From Isoetes taiwanensis (lineage: Eukaryota; Streptophyta; Lycopodiopsida; Isoetales; Isoetaceae): a stretch of 64,000 nucleotides of DNA. A program made the position numbers and the translations under genes. The notes beneath the pieces were generated by a model. It made no database searches. It worked only from the letters and a program-made list of their open reading frames with translations, and was not told the origin of the DNA. The DNA lies in the NCBI GenBank assembly GCA_021234155.1, contig JAJEKV010000045.1, positions 164,315-228,314 on the forward strand, read 5' to 3'. Of this stretch, positions 45,261 through 57,054 are shown piece by piece (the first letter of the stretch is position 1; each line of letters begins with the position of its first letter).

Positions 45261-47759
45261 TCCTAACCGACATACCTTTGGCTAGGCAAAACTATCTAGA
45301 CGTTTATGAGTAGTCAGTTCTACCCATTTATGTCGATGTCTTGGGGAATGCCCCATAGGCATATTTCAAGGTTCGAATACTCGAGCAGTCTCATGTGGCC
45401 CTTATAGCCTCTTTTACTAAGGCTATGCTTGCCATCGAACATACAGGACTACTATGATTTACCAATGCCACTGTGATTACCAAGCTTACCAAAACTGTAC
45501 GAATTACCCGTATTGTATTTTCCTCAGATTTTGCACAATCCTTTCGACACCATTTTGAGTTAGGGCAGGAAGGCAACCTTCAAGGCTGCAGCAACTCACA
45601 AGTATGCAGCTCTATAATCATTAAAATTTATAATATTCTTTCTTTGCAGTAGGGATTATGTGCTTGAAATTGGTCGTAGCAGAGCATTTCTTGATGAATT
45701 CTTGTGTTAGAGATTTGATTTGCTAGAGTTTATATGTTTGGCTTTGATAAATTTTCTGGATTCTTAAGTTCTAGATTTTGGCTTTGATTGATTTAGGTTT
45801 GGTCTTATGATAGTTGTTCTGCAACCTCTTCTTCTAGTTTTTATTGCTAGAATTTTGGATTTAACGGTCCAAATCCCTGTTTAAGATTCCTTCTGAAACT
45901 CTACTAGAAGGGGATATTATAGAGAGAAAGGAGACCACTTGTTTTTCTCCATTTCAGCATTTTAATCTGTTTCTACTGATTTTACTTTCCATTTTTTTTT
46001 TGCTTTTGTGCGCAATGCCAGACTATCACGAATTATTTTATAAACCATGCTCCTTGTGGTGGTTCAAAATAATGTAATGTAATGTAATGTATTAAATTAC
46101 ATTTTCGAAGCCTCAGACCATAGGCAAAACAACAAATAATGAAGAATATACTTCAAATAGTAGGTCGCGAAGCCTTTAGCTTCCATTTCCTCAACTATTT
46201 TATATAGTTCATGTGACTCTTTCATGGATTTTCAATAATCGTGAAGATAATATCCTAAGGCTGTTACAGATAGCTTGTGATGCTCCTTACCAAATATACG
46301 ACGCTCGGACGTACATCTCATAGGAAATCCCCCATCCAGCCCTCGGGCCGCATGGGCCCTCCGTCTATCCGCACTCCAGGGTATCCCTAGTGCGGGAAGG
46401 GGACACGAAGATGTCTTGCGCGCCCTTCTCCTATGGGCCTCTATAACAGCAGAAGCATAAGCAAACATCAGCACTAATAACAGCAATACATCTAACTACC
46501 TCAAAGGGTAGCGCATCCGTATATCCATAGATAAAACAAAAATATCAACATGCCATAAAACACAAGAGCTTCTACCCCGGCTCAGACTCGTAGGAAGATA
46601 GACTGACAGCTGGTCCACAAGATAGAGCAGATCGACTTATAACAATGGTGGGGCTGGCTATAGACAATGGCTAGGGTTGACCACTCCATCCGCCCCTCCT
46701 GTGCATACTATGCAGATGGGCTAAGTCGGGCTCTGGCGTGACTATAGTCTGTCGGATATGCAATCTCATGGCATCACTCATCGAGACTACTCCGGGTTGC
46801 ATCTCCCCTATCCGATGAGGCAGGAAGCGTTGCATCTCCCCTTCTCGAGGTCTAGTGGCTCCACGGACGGCTAGAGAATCGTGGCAACACACGATTCGTA
46901 CCCAACTGAACCCCAAAAAATAAGAGCCAGGCCGACACCTGCAATTCTTGAAAGGCAGGGCAGCACCATTGCCCTAGGAGGTATCAGACCCATACAAGGC
47001 CCACTTGAAGTGACCGACTATAGGCCTAGCCCGCTATGGGTCCCCAGTAGCCGCGCTTAGCAGGGACCTCCCTCCACTTTGCCACTGCCCTGTTGTATAG
47101 TGCTAAGTCACGTCATAGCCCCCGTAGCCGGGTGGGTTCCTATGCGCAGGCCACATATAATAGGAACTAAGGGGTCTAAACTAAGAGCAATCTAAATAAT
47201 GGCTACTAGATCTCTACCCCCCTTCCCAACACACAAGAGGTGCAAACAAGATCAACCAACATCATACGTCGTCGTAACATGATCAATAATGAAGATAACA
47301 TCTAATCCTAATCACATGCATCTAACTTATTGTTAGGGTTCATTAAATAGGTGAGGTTCTAGGAAGGCTCTACTAACAAGATAAGATACTAGGTCATCTG
47401 GAATCCTAGGTTCCAGATGATCTACCTATGAAGCTACTATGAATACCTACTCCGGACGAACTTCCTCCAACTCTTGGGGTCTCCCTAACCTGATGATGAG
47501 TTGAGCGATTCCTCCTGATGAGAGTATTGCCTTGGCTGTCGATGTGAGCTATGCCGCAACGAATGGTGTTTGAAATGGAGTTCCGAGCAAAGAACATGTC
47601 TCAAGGCAGGTGGAGCCAAAAAGTGGTCTAGGGTTAGGGTTAGGATACTTATGTTAGGGTTCCATGTCACTGCCACGTGATATATGCATCCCAACTACCT
47701 TAGAATGCATACGCTTTCGTGCACTTATACTAAAACATAACAAAGCTTGGCTAAGCACC
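45261..47759. other. Non-coding stretch, probably 3' end and LTR of the minus-strand gypsy element
   Basis: No gene recognised. 45260-46060 is plain AT-rich DNA. A pentamer run (AATGT)4 lies at 46071-46090. From about 46230 to 47760 the base composition is more even and the stretch is immediately downstream (minus strand) of the gypsy integrase, where a 3' UTR and LTR are expected, but I could not find matching terminal repeats. Two TTAGGG units at 47631-47646 are isolated. Confidence 0.4.
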
Positions 47760-49020
47760 TGACAGGTTGGCATCGACCAATTTGGAGATGACGTGGCCGT
47801 CGAATTGCTTCATGAAGTTCGGGTATTGCTTCTCTAAATCTTGCTTCAATACCCAAGTTGCGTCTTCCACGGACAAGTACTTCCGTTGACCAAATATTGG
47901 AGGAACTAGGACCTTCTTGTCTTCTTAAATGCCTTATCGAGAATTAACTCAGGAACTATCTCGATTTGCTCCTCTGTCATCTCCAACAAAGTTGGAGTCT
48001 CCAAAACTTCTTCTGGGTCTGGAGTTTGCTTCTTCAATAAGCTTTCGTGGAAGACTCTGTGGACTTTGAGATGGGCTGGCAAATCAAGCTTGTAGGCTTG
48101 ATTCCCTACTCGCTCTAGGATCTTGAAGGGTCCTGCCCATCTTGAGGCAAGCTTCTTGCAATTCCCAATTCAAAGCTAACCTTAGTCTTAAGCCAAACAC
48201 TATCCCCAACTTGGAACACCCTTGCGGTTTTATGCTTGTTGTCTATGCTCTTTTGTCTACTTCTTGCTTCCAGAAGATAGCCTCTAACCTCTTCCGCATA
48301 TCGGACAACATTTGTTGAGAGATTTCAACTTTAGACACTGGATTATGCCAAGTGTATGGTTTCAAGCATTGATATCCATAGTTAATCATAAAGGGGGACA
48401 TTTGTGAAGATTCCTGCTTGGTGCTATTATATGCAAACTCTACCAAGTAGATGTAGTCACCCCATTTGGATTGCTTGTTCTACACATAGCTTCTCAACAT
48501 GTCTCTTAGAATCCAGTTGGTGCGTTTCGTTTGACCAGTGGTTTGGGGATGGCCGTGCTCATAGCCAACTTGATCTGGATTGTGTTGAAGAAGTACTTTC
48601 AAAAGGCACTTATAAACTTGGGATCCCTATCGGATATGATTTCCCTTGGCATCCCATGTAGTCTGAATTTTCTTTTGCAAAGAGCAAGGCGATATCCAAT
48701 GTTGTATCCGTGGTTCGACATGGCAAAAAGTGAGCCATCTTAGATAACTTGTCGACTACTACCATTAAGGCATCATGGCCCCTTGTTGTTCTTGGGAGTC
48801 CGGTATACATGCTCACCACCTCCCACTTAGCAGTTGGCACTGCCAAGGGTTCCAAGGATCCTGGAATTCGAAGCTGCTCAGTTTTTGTTTGCTGACAAAG
48901 CTGGCGTTGCCGAATGTAGTTGGCTATCTCCTTCTTCATGCCAGACCAATAGTAACTACTTCTTATCTTGAAGTAGGTTTTCATGAACCCTGCATGGCCG
49001 GCTATATTGGGCTATTGTGA
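47760..49020 (-). pseudogene. Gypsy integrase and chromodomain, frameshifted
   Basis: Pieces: VYHKDKLCVPESSGIRKLIL (49040-49090), YYWSGMKKEIANYIRQRQLCQQTK (48900 region, the HHCC zinc domain), HDALMVVVDKLSKMAHFLPC (48700-48780, core strand with the first aspartates), MVEFAYNSTKQESSQMSPF (48446) and, in a further frame, [23 protein letters not shown] and [10 protein letters not shown] (48020-48160). A C-terminal segment with ...EDATWVLKQDL (47850) ends near 47760 and resembles a chromodomain. Confidence 0.82.
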
Positions 49021-49159
49021 GTATCGTGAAGAATTAACTTCCTTATTCCTGATGATTCAGGGACACAAAGTTTGTCCTTATGGTAGACAAGATTGCCTTC
49101 TCTCTTATATCCTTTACAAGCCTCTCTTTCTTTATCTGTCCTTGCCTCTTTGTAAAGGC

Positions 49160-49956
49160 TAAGCCCATATCTCCTTGAATTCTTCACGTGAAGGCAAGGC
49201 CTCTTCAATCTTTTTGCCAAAATCACTACACAAGATGGAGATGGCGTTGCAATGCGCCCGAGTCTCCAATGGCCTACGAGAGAGAGGGTCAGCATGAGCA
49301 CTGGTGCTGTTGTCAAGGCTTTCTTGAGTTTTTTCAAAAAAAAGGTTGAACATTCTCAAGCCAACAATCTTTTACCTTCTTATTCTTAGTGAGGTCCGAC
49401 AAAGGGGACTCCCACTTAGCGAAGTCCTTTACAAATTTGCGGTAGTACCCTGCCAAGCCAAGGAAACTTCTCACTTCTGCGACATTCTTTAGTGCCGGCC
49501 AATCCACTAAGGTTTCTATTTTTACTGGGTCCGTTGAGATTCCCTCTGCTATGATCACATGCCCCAAATATCCCACTCTACTTGTTGCAAAGTGACACTT
49601 TGAGAGCTTAGCATACATTCCATAGGCTTGCTGTAGTTTAGAATCTCATCGAAAAAAATGATGACGAACTCATCCAAGAACTCTCTGAAGATGTCGTTCA
49701 TTAGCCTCATGAATGTTGTTGGAGCATCTGATAAGCCGAAAGGCATGACTGTAAATTCATAGTGCCCATACCGCGTTCTAAAGGCGGTCTTATGGATGTC
49801 TTCTTCCTTGATTCTTATTTGATGGTAGCCTAATCTCAAGTCTATCTTGGAAAAGACTTTTGTTCCTTGAAGTTGATCCATCAAGTCATCTGCCCTAGGC
49901 AAAGCGTATTTGTTCTTTACCGTCTGCTTGTTCAATTGACGGTAATCTATGCACAT
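49160..49956 (-). pseudogene. Gypsy reverse transcriptase with altered catalytic motif; RNase H deleted
   Basis: [35 protein letters not shown] (motif with first catalytic Asp) and [17 protein letters not shown] are well kept. The catalytic F[LV]DD box reads FFDE ([13 protein letters not shown]), so the second Asp is Glu. After a frame change come [17 protein letters not shown] and VRSFLGLAGYYRKFVKDFAK (thumb and connection). The expected RNase H of roughly 120 codons is missing: the frame passes almost directly to ADPLSRRPLE, the segment that normally follows RNase H. Confidence 0.88.
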
Positions 49957-50359
49957 CCTTAGACTTCCATCCCAAAGAGAATGGATGCCCCGAAGGGTGA
50001 TACGCTTGCTCTGATGAACCCGAGCTCAAGCAATTCTTGTAGCTACTTCTTGAGCTCAACTAGCTCCGGGGTGCTCATCCTATAGGGGGCCTTGCTAGTA
50101 GGCTTAACGTCTGGTGCTAGTGTGATTTCACACTCCACGCCCCTGTAGGTTAAGTTCATGGATTTCATCCGGAAACACGTCATAGAACTCCTTGATTAAC
50201 CTTACTACTGGCCTAGCTAGCTGGTTCAAGCTTGGTTCCTTTTGCTTTTCCTGACTCGGCTCAATTGCCTCTAGTCTAAGGATATAGTCCACCTTGTCCT
50301 TCATTAGACGTTTGTGCAATTGCTTCAAAGAGATACACTGCATGGCTGAAAGGACTTTC

Positions 50360-51158
50360 TTACCTGACTACAAAGCGATTCCCATCGGGTGCTGAGATGG
50401 AGATTTCGTGCTTGTCGTTGTCAATCATAGCTTTAGCTAGCTTCAAGAACTCCATTCCCACTATGAGGTTGTATTTACCAATATCCATTACTTCTGCACC
50501 CATAGTCCATTTGATTCCACTGAGATCTATATCAAAGTTGATTTTTGTTCCCTTAGTGTGGCGAATAGCACCACTTGCCATACTGATCGGCCTACGTTTG
50601 GATTTAAGGGTCTTATTCTTCATTAAAGCGGCCAGCCTGGAAGAAGCGAAGTTATGCGAGCTATCTGTGTCTATGAGGACTACATAGGGCTTGTTATCAA
50701 TGATGCCCTTTGCCGAAATAACTGTGGACTGATTTTTGATATCACCAGACTCAATAGCTGCACAAATTTTGCACTCATCTTCTATGTAGTCTCGTGGTTC
50801 CTGCTGGTCGTCTTCGTCATCGTCCACTTCCGTTGGTGACTCCCAATCGATGAGTTCTGCCAGTGCTGCTTGTATGACAAAAGGACAATCATGAATGTGT
50901 ATGATGACCCGACTGGAAGCATCTGAAACATAGCTTCTTCTTTATGCATTCCTCCCTCTTTTCCTTCGGAATACTGTCCAAAAAGAATTTCATTGATTTC
51001 CCCCCTGGGCCTCCCTGCTGCTTGTGTTCTCTGTAAGATCCTTTTCTATCCGTCTTCCCCTGAAACTGGTACCCCCTCGGTGTAGAGGATTCCTGCCTTG
51101 ACTGATAGGGCCCTATTGCTATGAGTAGGATAGTCGGGCAAGAATACTTTAACTTCAC
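50360..51158 (-). pseudogene. Gypsy zinc knuckle and protease
   Basis: CIKKKLCFRCFQSGHHTHS (50889-50950) is the gag zinc knuckle, truncated after its His. The protease frame (50827-50360) contains KPYVVLIDTDSSHNFASSRL; the active-site D[ST]G is DTD here, which should abolish activity. Between protease and RT a linker includes LNQLARPVVRLIKEFYDVFPDE (50170-50230), the typical N-terminal RT segment. Confidence 0.82.
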
Positions 51159-51165
51159 ATAATGT

Positions 51166-52050
51166 GCTGTGTAGCAAAAAACTTCAAAGCTTAGGCAAAA
51201 AAAAAAGTCTTGTTTTGTGCTCTATCAAAAAGAGCTTGAATTTCTGGAAGTCGTCAGCCAAAGGTTCCATTTCGAAATGAGCTTATTGGAAGCATTAAGA
51301 AATCCTGAAAAAGACAAGAGTTTAGTCACTGAAGTCTTTAGGCATTGCCAGAAACACACACAATTTAGGATGCCCCACTTCTACCTGTTTTAGTTGGCTG
51401 GGTACTTTGGCTTGCCCTTGTAGGCATGCAGAGAGCTTGTAAAGTCTTAATATGCTGGCCTACAGAACAATGACAGATCGAGTTTTAATCTGCACGTCGA
51501 ATGCAACCGTGTGTGAGGGAGAGGAGAGAAAAAGGAAAGGAAATGAGATTAAGAACCTAAAATGAACTCCAATCTCCGGCTCCAAGCTCCAAAATGTGAG
51601 TTCTACCATAAACCCCCTCTTCGATTCTAGCACAAACCCTAAGCAAAGGGCAGTTCGGATTGAACCCAGCCGACCATCATCAAAGCGATTGTTCCAAAAA
51701 TTTTGGGGGAAGAATAGCCGAAAAAAAAAAAATTGGCCGGAAAACCTTTTTTTTTGGGGCCAAATGTAACACCCGGAAAAGGGCACATCGGCATTACCAC
51801 CCACCATCAAAAACATGTTAAATAAGTAGATATGGACGGTGCGCCTCCTAGAGCGAGGGTGTAATGCCACCACCACCTCCCCCACTAGGGATTAGGACCT
51901 TTGCGCTAGACAAGTGAGTGTTGTCCATCTAGGATAGTTAGTTTAAGGGTTAGAGTTTTAGGATCTGTCATGCATTTTATTCTAGCACATTTAGGTACAT
52001 TTAGCAGCACAATTGCTTCTTTATCTCCAAAACAATCACTCCTCCTTGCT
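51166..52050. other. Gypsy leader and LTR-like terminus
   Basis: The plus strand has TGTAACACCCGG at 51766, a typical plant gypsy LTR terminus. Read on the minus strand it is CCGGGTGTTACA followed by TTTGGCCCCA, which could equally be the end of the 5' LTR plus primer-binding site of the minus-strand element. A matching LTR copy at the left end was not found. An open frame of 141 codons (51885-51460, minus) crosses this boundary and has no recognisable product. Confidence 0.4.
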
Positions 52051-52944
52051 CCTCCAGTAGCCTACATAAGCGTTCGACAGCCGCTAGACATTTGGACCCG
52101 CTGGCATCTACATGGCGGACATAGAGCAAACTTGTAAGGTAGATGAGGTATGCGAGGGCAAGTAGAGATTATGAACCTATTTCTTGTCGTTGTTCGTATA
52201 ACTCCAACAGTGTGCCACCAAGGGACACCCCTCCGCCTAGATACCCACATATAGTGGACAGTAATTGGAAAATACAAACATTCAGTTTGCGCTGCAGTAG
52301 TTGGACCTTTAAAATGCGCCACTGGACCTTAGTTAGGTTTGTTGTGTCGCATGCTTTTGCCATTTGCCATTCAAATGCCTCCCAAGCACCCAATTGTTCC
52401 GTAGGTATGTACAAGTACAAGTGCAAGGTTCACTTAAATCCACTTGACAAGATGCAGCAACATTTAGAGACCTTTGGGTCGTATATCGTCACGCCCTTAT
52501 TACCTATAGGGTTGGACATGAGTTTTGATACATTGCACCATTAGAGAGTATGATACTTCGATGAAAATGTAACCTTCCTTCTGAGTTAATTGAAGGAATT
52601 GGTGGATATGATCCAACTGAATCTCCCTTGTCCAAATGATTATCATAGTCACCGCTCGGTATTACATGGTCTTGATCATCTAGACCCTCAAAACCTGCAT
52701 TATTGTCAACATTCTCAAAAGCGAAATCGCTTACAGTTGCTTCTGAATCATATAGAGACGAATCAGTAGAGATTCCATCTTCAACTCTCCCATAGATGTT
52801 GCACTCCAAATCCATGAGATAAATAGCAGCATCAAAGGAATAAGAAATAAGAAATCCACAATGAGTCGATGAATCGCGGATGAAGAAGCTTAGACCACGT
52901 AAACGATAAAATCAACAAAATGTGAGTTTTTATAGATATTTTTG
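52051..52944. other. Unassigned stretch with two open frames of about 100-130 codons
   Basis: 52143-52544 (plus, 133 codons, Cys/Ser-rich) and 52815-52504 (minus, 103 codons, acidic, starting MDLECNIYGRVEDGIST) overlap only slightly. The acidic one has an ATG and even composition, so could be an exon or a gag-like relic, but no motif identifies it. Confidence 0.25.
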
Positions 52945-53385
52945 TGGAAACCTCCCCTAGTTTCTTTGGAAAGTTGTGGAGGTTTCCATAAAATATTTAT
53001 AATTAAAAGAAAGCATAATTAATTTATGCAACCGAGGTGGATGACGACTCATCATTAAGAAGCACATGACCTCCCGTGCAAATTTGTGGAGGCCTTTTTA
53101 TTTTTTTTCATGGGAAACCTCCCCAGTTTTTCATGGAAACCTCCCCTGTTTTCTTATATAGAAACCTCCCCAGGTCTTACAAGGAAAATTGGGGAGGTTT
53201 CCATGGAAAGGTTCCCTATTTTCTAAAGTGGAAATCGCCCCAGGTATAAGTGGAAAGTTGGGGAGGTTTCCATAGAAAGGTGGGAATGTTTCCTAGAAGA
53301 TTGGTGAGGTTTCCACAGAAAGTTGGGGAGGTTTCCGTGGAAAGTTGGATAGGTTTCCAGGGAAAGTTGGGGAGGTTTCCAGTGA
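52945..53385. repeat. GGAAACCTCC array that switches orientation
   Basis: Eleven copies of the core GGAAACCTCC or its complement GGAGGTTTCC. Forward copies lie mainly at 52948 and 53110-53175; reverse copies at 52979 and 53190-53385, where units of about 24 bases ('AAAGTTGGGGAGGTTTCC') repeat. The switch near 53180 makes the array able to fold back on itself. The open frames across it (Pro/Thr/Trp-rich) are artefacts of the repeat. Confidence 0.9.
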
Positions 53386-53754
53386 AATCCAACCAAATCG
53401 AGCACCAAAAACACATCGGGTTTCGATGGATATACATGCCACCCATGTGGTGAAAGACAACAACCGTCGGATTGTTTTAGCCAATGAAAATCAACGGCCT
53501 ATAAAGGGTACACTCTAGAAATACTATTTAGTACACCTCAACGAATACAATAATCAAGACAACCCCTAACAAGATGAAGGTGTTGAAGACTTAATCCTGT
53601 TGAAGACCCTATATGGGACTGAAGATTTTCTCTAAGCACATGCTATACGAGGAAGATGCTTATCATGAGATTCTAGATGAACTCTTGGGAACTCTTCGGC
53701 CTTGAAGACATGGACTGACAATGAGGACATTGTCTTTTTTAAGTCGGAGAGAAT

Positions 53755-54000
53755 GTAAGGAACCTTAGGACAAAATGAGATATACGTTTATACATGTATT
53801 TGTACAATATTTTTGTACGTGTCTTTTGGTTCATGTCTTTTCACATGGACAGAAGGCCACAATTTTGTACATTTTGTTAGCTTGGAATAAGAGATGTAGT
53901 TTAGGAACTGGTGCTCTCCTTATGGATGCGTCTCTTCTTCCTTGTTCATTACACTTGCTTCTGATTTAGTCGCCCTGGGGTTTCCTAAAGTTACAGGTAA
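53755..54000 (+). repeat. LTR-like fragment
   Basis: AAGTCGGAGAGAA (polypurine-like) is followed by TGTAAGGAACCTTAGG at 53755, a typical junction between a gypsy 3' end and its LTR. The LTR end cannot be set. The preceding 200 bases hold no recognisable pol. Confidence 0.4.
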
Positions 54001-54054
54001 GGGATTTAAGTTTTAAGGTTTTATTTAAGTATGTCCTTAATGAGATTTTACTGT

Positions 54055-56130
54055 TGCAGATGTTTACGAAGGGAAGAATGAACATGCAAAAGCTTCTAGA
54101 GGTCGGAATGCACATGCATGTGACCTTGGAGGTCAGAATGCGGAGGCCAATTATTCTGGAGGGCCAAAGACAGTTGTTAATGTAGGTAAATGGTTCTTTT
54201 ATTTATTTTTTAGTTGTAATTTCATATTATTTTATTGATTTTTTGTTAGTTTACTAGTTAGAACATGCTAGTTTGTTGTTATTTTTAGTTTTACTTTTGT
54301 GTTAATGTTCATATTAGGGTTAGTTTAGTAATTTATATTGTTAGTTTGCTGTTTTTCTCTTATGTTAGTAATAAGGTTATGTTTTTCTTAGGTGTGCGTG
54401 TGGAAAGTGAGTTAGACTATTGTCCTTCTGTCTTGGTAGTCCTTTTGAGGCTATGGAGAATGGTAGTGAGGAGTATGGTTAGTGCTCAGAATTGCAGTGG
54501 TATAGAAGATGGTAGTGGTGTTGAAATTACTGTCGTGGTAACTACTAATGATAAGGATGGATTGTTGTGGAAAGTGTTACTGATATAAATGGCAGAGATA
54601 TAGAAGCTATTGAGAGCAATGCAGATAAGAATGTTGAAGCTATAGTAGATATTCCATTGGATAATCGCCGTGGAAAGAGACCGTTAAGGGTTGGTGGGAT
54701 TACTGATTTAGATCCTGATCTTGTTAGTGGGGTTAATTCAGCATTTGAGAATCCATCAGAGACAAAGAATGACTGGATTCGGAGAAGATTTGATGCATGG
54801 AGGCTACATGTTGGGAAATCATTTGACAATATGATAAAAGAAATTCCATTGGCAGAGCTAGCTGATAATTTGGAACAATTTATTCTTTGTGTGCGGCGAA
54901 TTGACGGCAAATGCTACCCTCTAGATACGTAAGTAGAATTTTTTTTTTTTAAATTAATAATGTAGTTAGTTTGTTAAATATTTCGCTAATTTCTGATACA
55001 TTTTTCTGCAGGTTGCAGAACCTATATAGAGGGTTTAATAGGATTCTACGTCCTGCACAGGATGCGAGAATGATGGAGAATAAAACAGAGGAGAAGTTGA
55101 TTGACATTTATAATGACGTAAAATTCATGAAGGCACGAAAAGCATTAGAGGTGGCAATGCAGGAATCTATTGCAGCTGGATACGTTCCCAAGAGGCAGAA
55201 GTCTGACATTATCAGCAGAGGATCAGGTTCATATTTTGGCGCACGAAGCACATCAGGTGACCAATAATTGGGACTGCAAAAGCAGTTCGCATTTTATTGC
55301 ATGTCGAGATTTCTTATTCGCGAAGACAAGGAGTTGTGCGAGGTTCGTGATTTCCAGTTTGCAATTGGCAAAGATTTCGTTAGGGATTACCTCGATATTA
55401 TGAGACGACGAGTAAAAATTGGCATGGGGGAATAAATAAATGTAAGCTTGAAGACTTTCGAGAGCCGGTAAGATGTTATGAGGTGGACGTTATAGAGTGC
55501 TGAAAGCACTTGAAATATAGGCTACCAAAGTATGAGGTGAAGGACAAATTTGGGGGCAGGTTTGTGTTCCTGCAGTCTATATTAATCGTCCCAGATTCGA
55601 TACTTGGTATAATTCTAACCATGTGTCTTCAAAGACAATGGGTACTTGGCTGAAAGATATGGCGACAATCTGCCACATTGAGGATAACTATACAAACAAA
55701 AGTTGCAGAAGCACGTCAGTTTCAGGTGTTCCAATAGAGATTGGAATGAGAATTACGGACCATAAGACAACGGAGGCTTATCAGAGGTATGATCAAAATG
55801 GCGTTGTAGCAAAGGCATCTGTGATGGAATGCCTGAACTTTAGTAAGACCTATGTTGAGTCTTTTTCTAATAACATGAAGACTTTGAATGTTGGCCTATC
55901 GGGTAATGCAGAAAAGGCAGTTGGTCTGCATTCTTCAAGTTCTGCTCCGTTGCAAAATATTTCAAATATTCCTTCAAGTTCTCGTAATGATTTAGTTTTG
56001 TTTATTTTTTGAGTATTTGAATTTTGTTTTAAAGTATCTACAATTGTAATAAGATGTTCTGATTTAACTACAGGTTCTAGTAGTGGAGTTTTTGCTCCTG
56101 TCATTATTGATAACACCTATATGAATTAGA
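54055..56130 (+). pseudogene. Crypton-like (DUF3504-type) tyrosine recombinase, decayed
   Basis: Exon-like pieces follow the domain order of DUF3504/KIAA1958-type tyrosine recombinases. 54567-54928: NDWIRRRFDAWRLHVGKSFD and EIPLAELADNLEQFILCVRR (helical N-terminal, core-binding region). After an 83-base GT-AG intron, 55012-55267: LQNLYRGFNRILRP and KFMKARKALEVAMQESIAAG, KRQKSDIIS. After a stop (55265), 55268-55432: QKQFAFYCMSRFLIREDKEL and FQFAIGKDF (catalytic-domain start). A shifted frame then gives WHGGINKCKLEDF and EPVRCYEV. 55562-56010: VYINRPRFDTWYN, NYTNKSCRSTSVSGVPIE and MRITDHKTTEAYQRYDQ, i.e. the Arg, the GH-like His and the nucleophile Tyr; the usual His of the first box is Lys. 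No reverse transcriptase is nearby, which argues against a DIRS element. At least one stop and three frameshifts inactivate it. A upstream exon (54061-54184) and a last one (56073-56129) are possible. Confidence 0.7.
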
Positions 56131-57000
56131 TCGTATGCTAGACGAGAAGCTTGAATTGAAAAAATACTTCAATGATTGCTATGGAAATCATTATGGTGCT
56201 GGGAGAGTACCAATCACAGGTAACATGATCGAGAACATTGTCATAAATGTTGGCAGCTTGAGTGAGGCAGGAACGCTCGTGAAATCATTGTAAGTTTGAG
56301 ATTAATTCGACCCTATTTATATCTTTATCTTAAAATAATTGTGTAATTGTGGAGATGAATTAATTGTGGAGTTTCTGTTGCAGGAGATGAATGAATTGTG
56401 GAGGAGAAGGCAAAATATTGTGGGGAAAGGAATATCGGTCCACTTTGTATTTTATACCTTTTAAACTCAGATCTGCAATGCTTTAAAACTATGATTATGA
56501 AGACCTTTTCAAAAATACATTCAAATCGACATGATACACAGAATGTTGGCGCTGTATCTTTTAAATCTCTCATCTGCAATGCTTTTAACTGTGATTTTCT
56601 GATTTTGAAGACATTTTGAGAAATACAGGTTTAAATCCAGTTAATGTTGTAATCGAATTGAAGTGTCAGCATTTAAATGAGTTTCTGTGTTTCCATATTT
56701 TGTTTATGAGTTGAAAAACATTGGATGAAAACACTGAAAAACATTGAGTGCAAATAGTGTGCAAAAACAATGCGAAAAAAAAACATTAAAAATAATGACT
56801 GAAAACAAGATTTTACATGTTTAACCAGTCGTTCGGAATTGGAAGAACCAACTTCCATTTCGGATTGTAGGGGGCTGACACGTGTCAACAACAGAATGCA
56901 TGCGAGGTCATTAATGCAACCCTGTTTCTATATTGTAACCTACGGAAACATAAAAGACGAGTGATAATGACTACTAGCCCAGACCCAGTACACTAGCAAC

Positions 57001-57054
57001 TTTACTTCTGAAGCCAAGCAAGCCATCTTTACTTCTGAAGCCAAGCAAGCCATC
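57001..57054 (+). repeat. Perfect 27-bp tandem duplication
   Basis: TTTACTTCTGAAGCCAAGCA... occurs at 57001-57027 and 57028-57054 without a mismatch. Confidence 0.95.

Larger units (their letters stand above)
47760..51165 (-). mobile_element. Ty3/gypsy gag-pol, minus strand, degenerate
   Basis: From right to left on the minus strand: zinc knuckle, protease, reverse transcriptase, remnant of RNase H, zinc-binding integrase N-terminus, integrase core, GPY/F region and a chromodomain-like end. The order protease-RT-RNase H-integrase is that of Ty3/gypsy. Several frameshifts, active-site changes and a deletion of RNase H show it is dead. It belongs to a different lineage from the element at 29788-40994, judging by the divergent integrase. 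Confidence 0.88.

Noticed and set aside
46071-46090. (AATGT)4 as a LINE tail
   Set aside because: Pentamer tails mark the LINE family here, but the sequence beside this run has none of the family 3' UTR words.
47628-47648. TTAGGG telomere-like words
   Set aside because: Only two units, not the usual plant TTTAGGG, and no extension; chance or a relic too short to interpret.
53216-53484. Open frames with repeated Pro/Thr/Trp motif on both strands
   Set aside because: They translate the GGAAACCTCC array in several frames; the array is nucleotide-level, not protein-level.
54346-54588. 80-codon frame before the recombinase as a separate gene
   Set aside because: It overlaps the recombinase N-terminal region in a shifted frame and is better explained as part of the same decayed gene.
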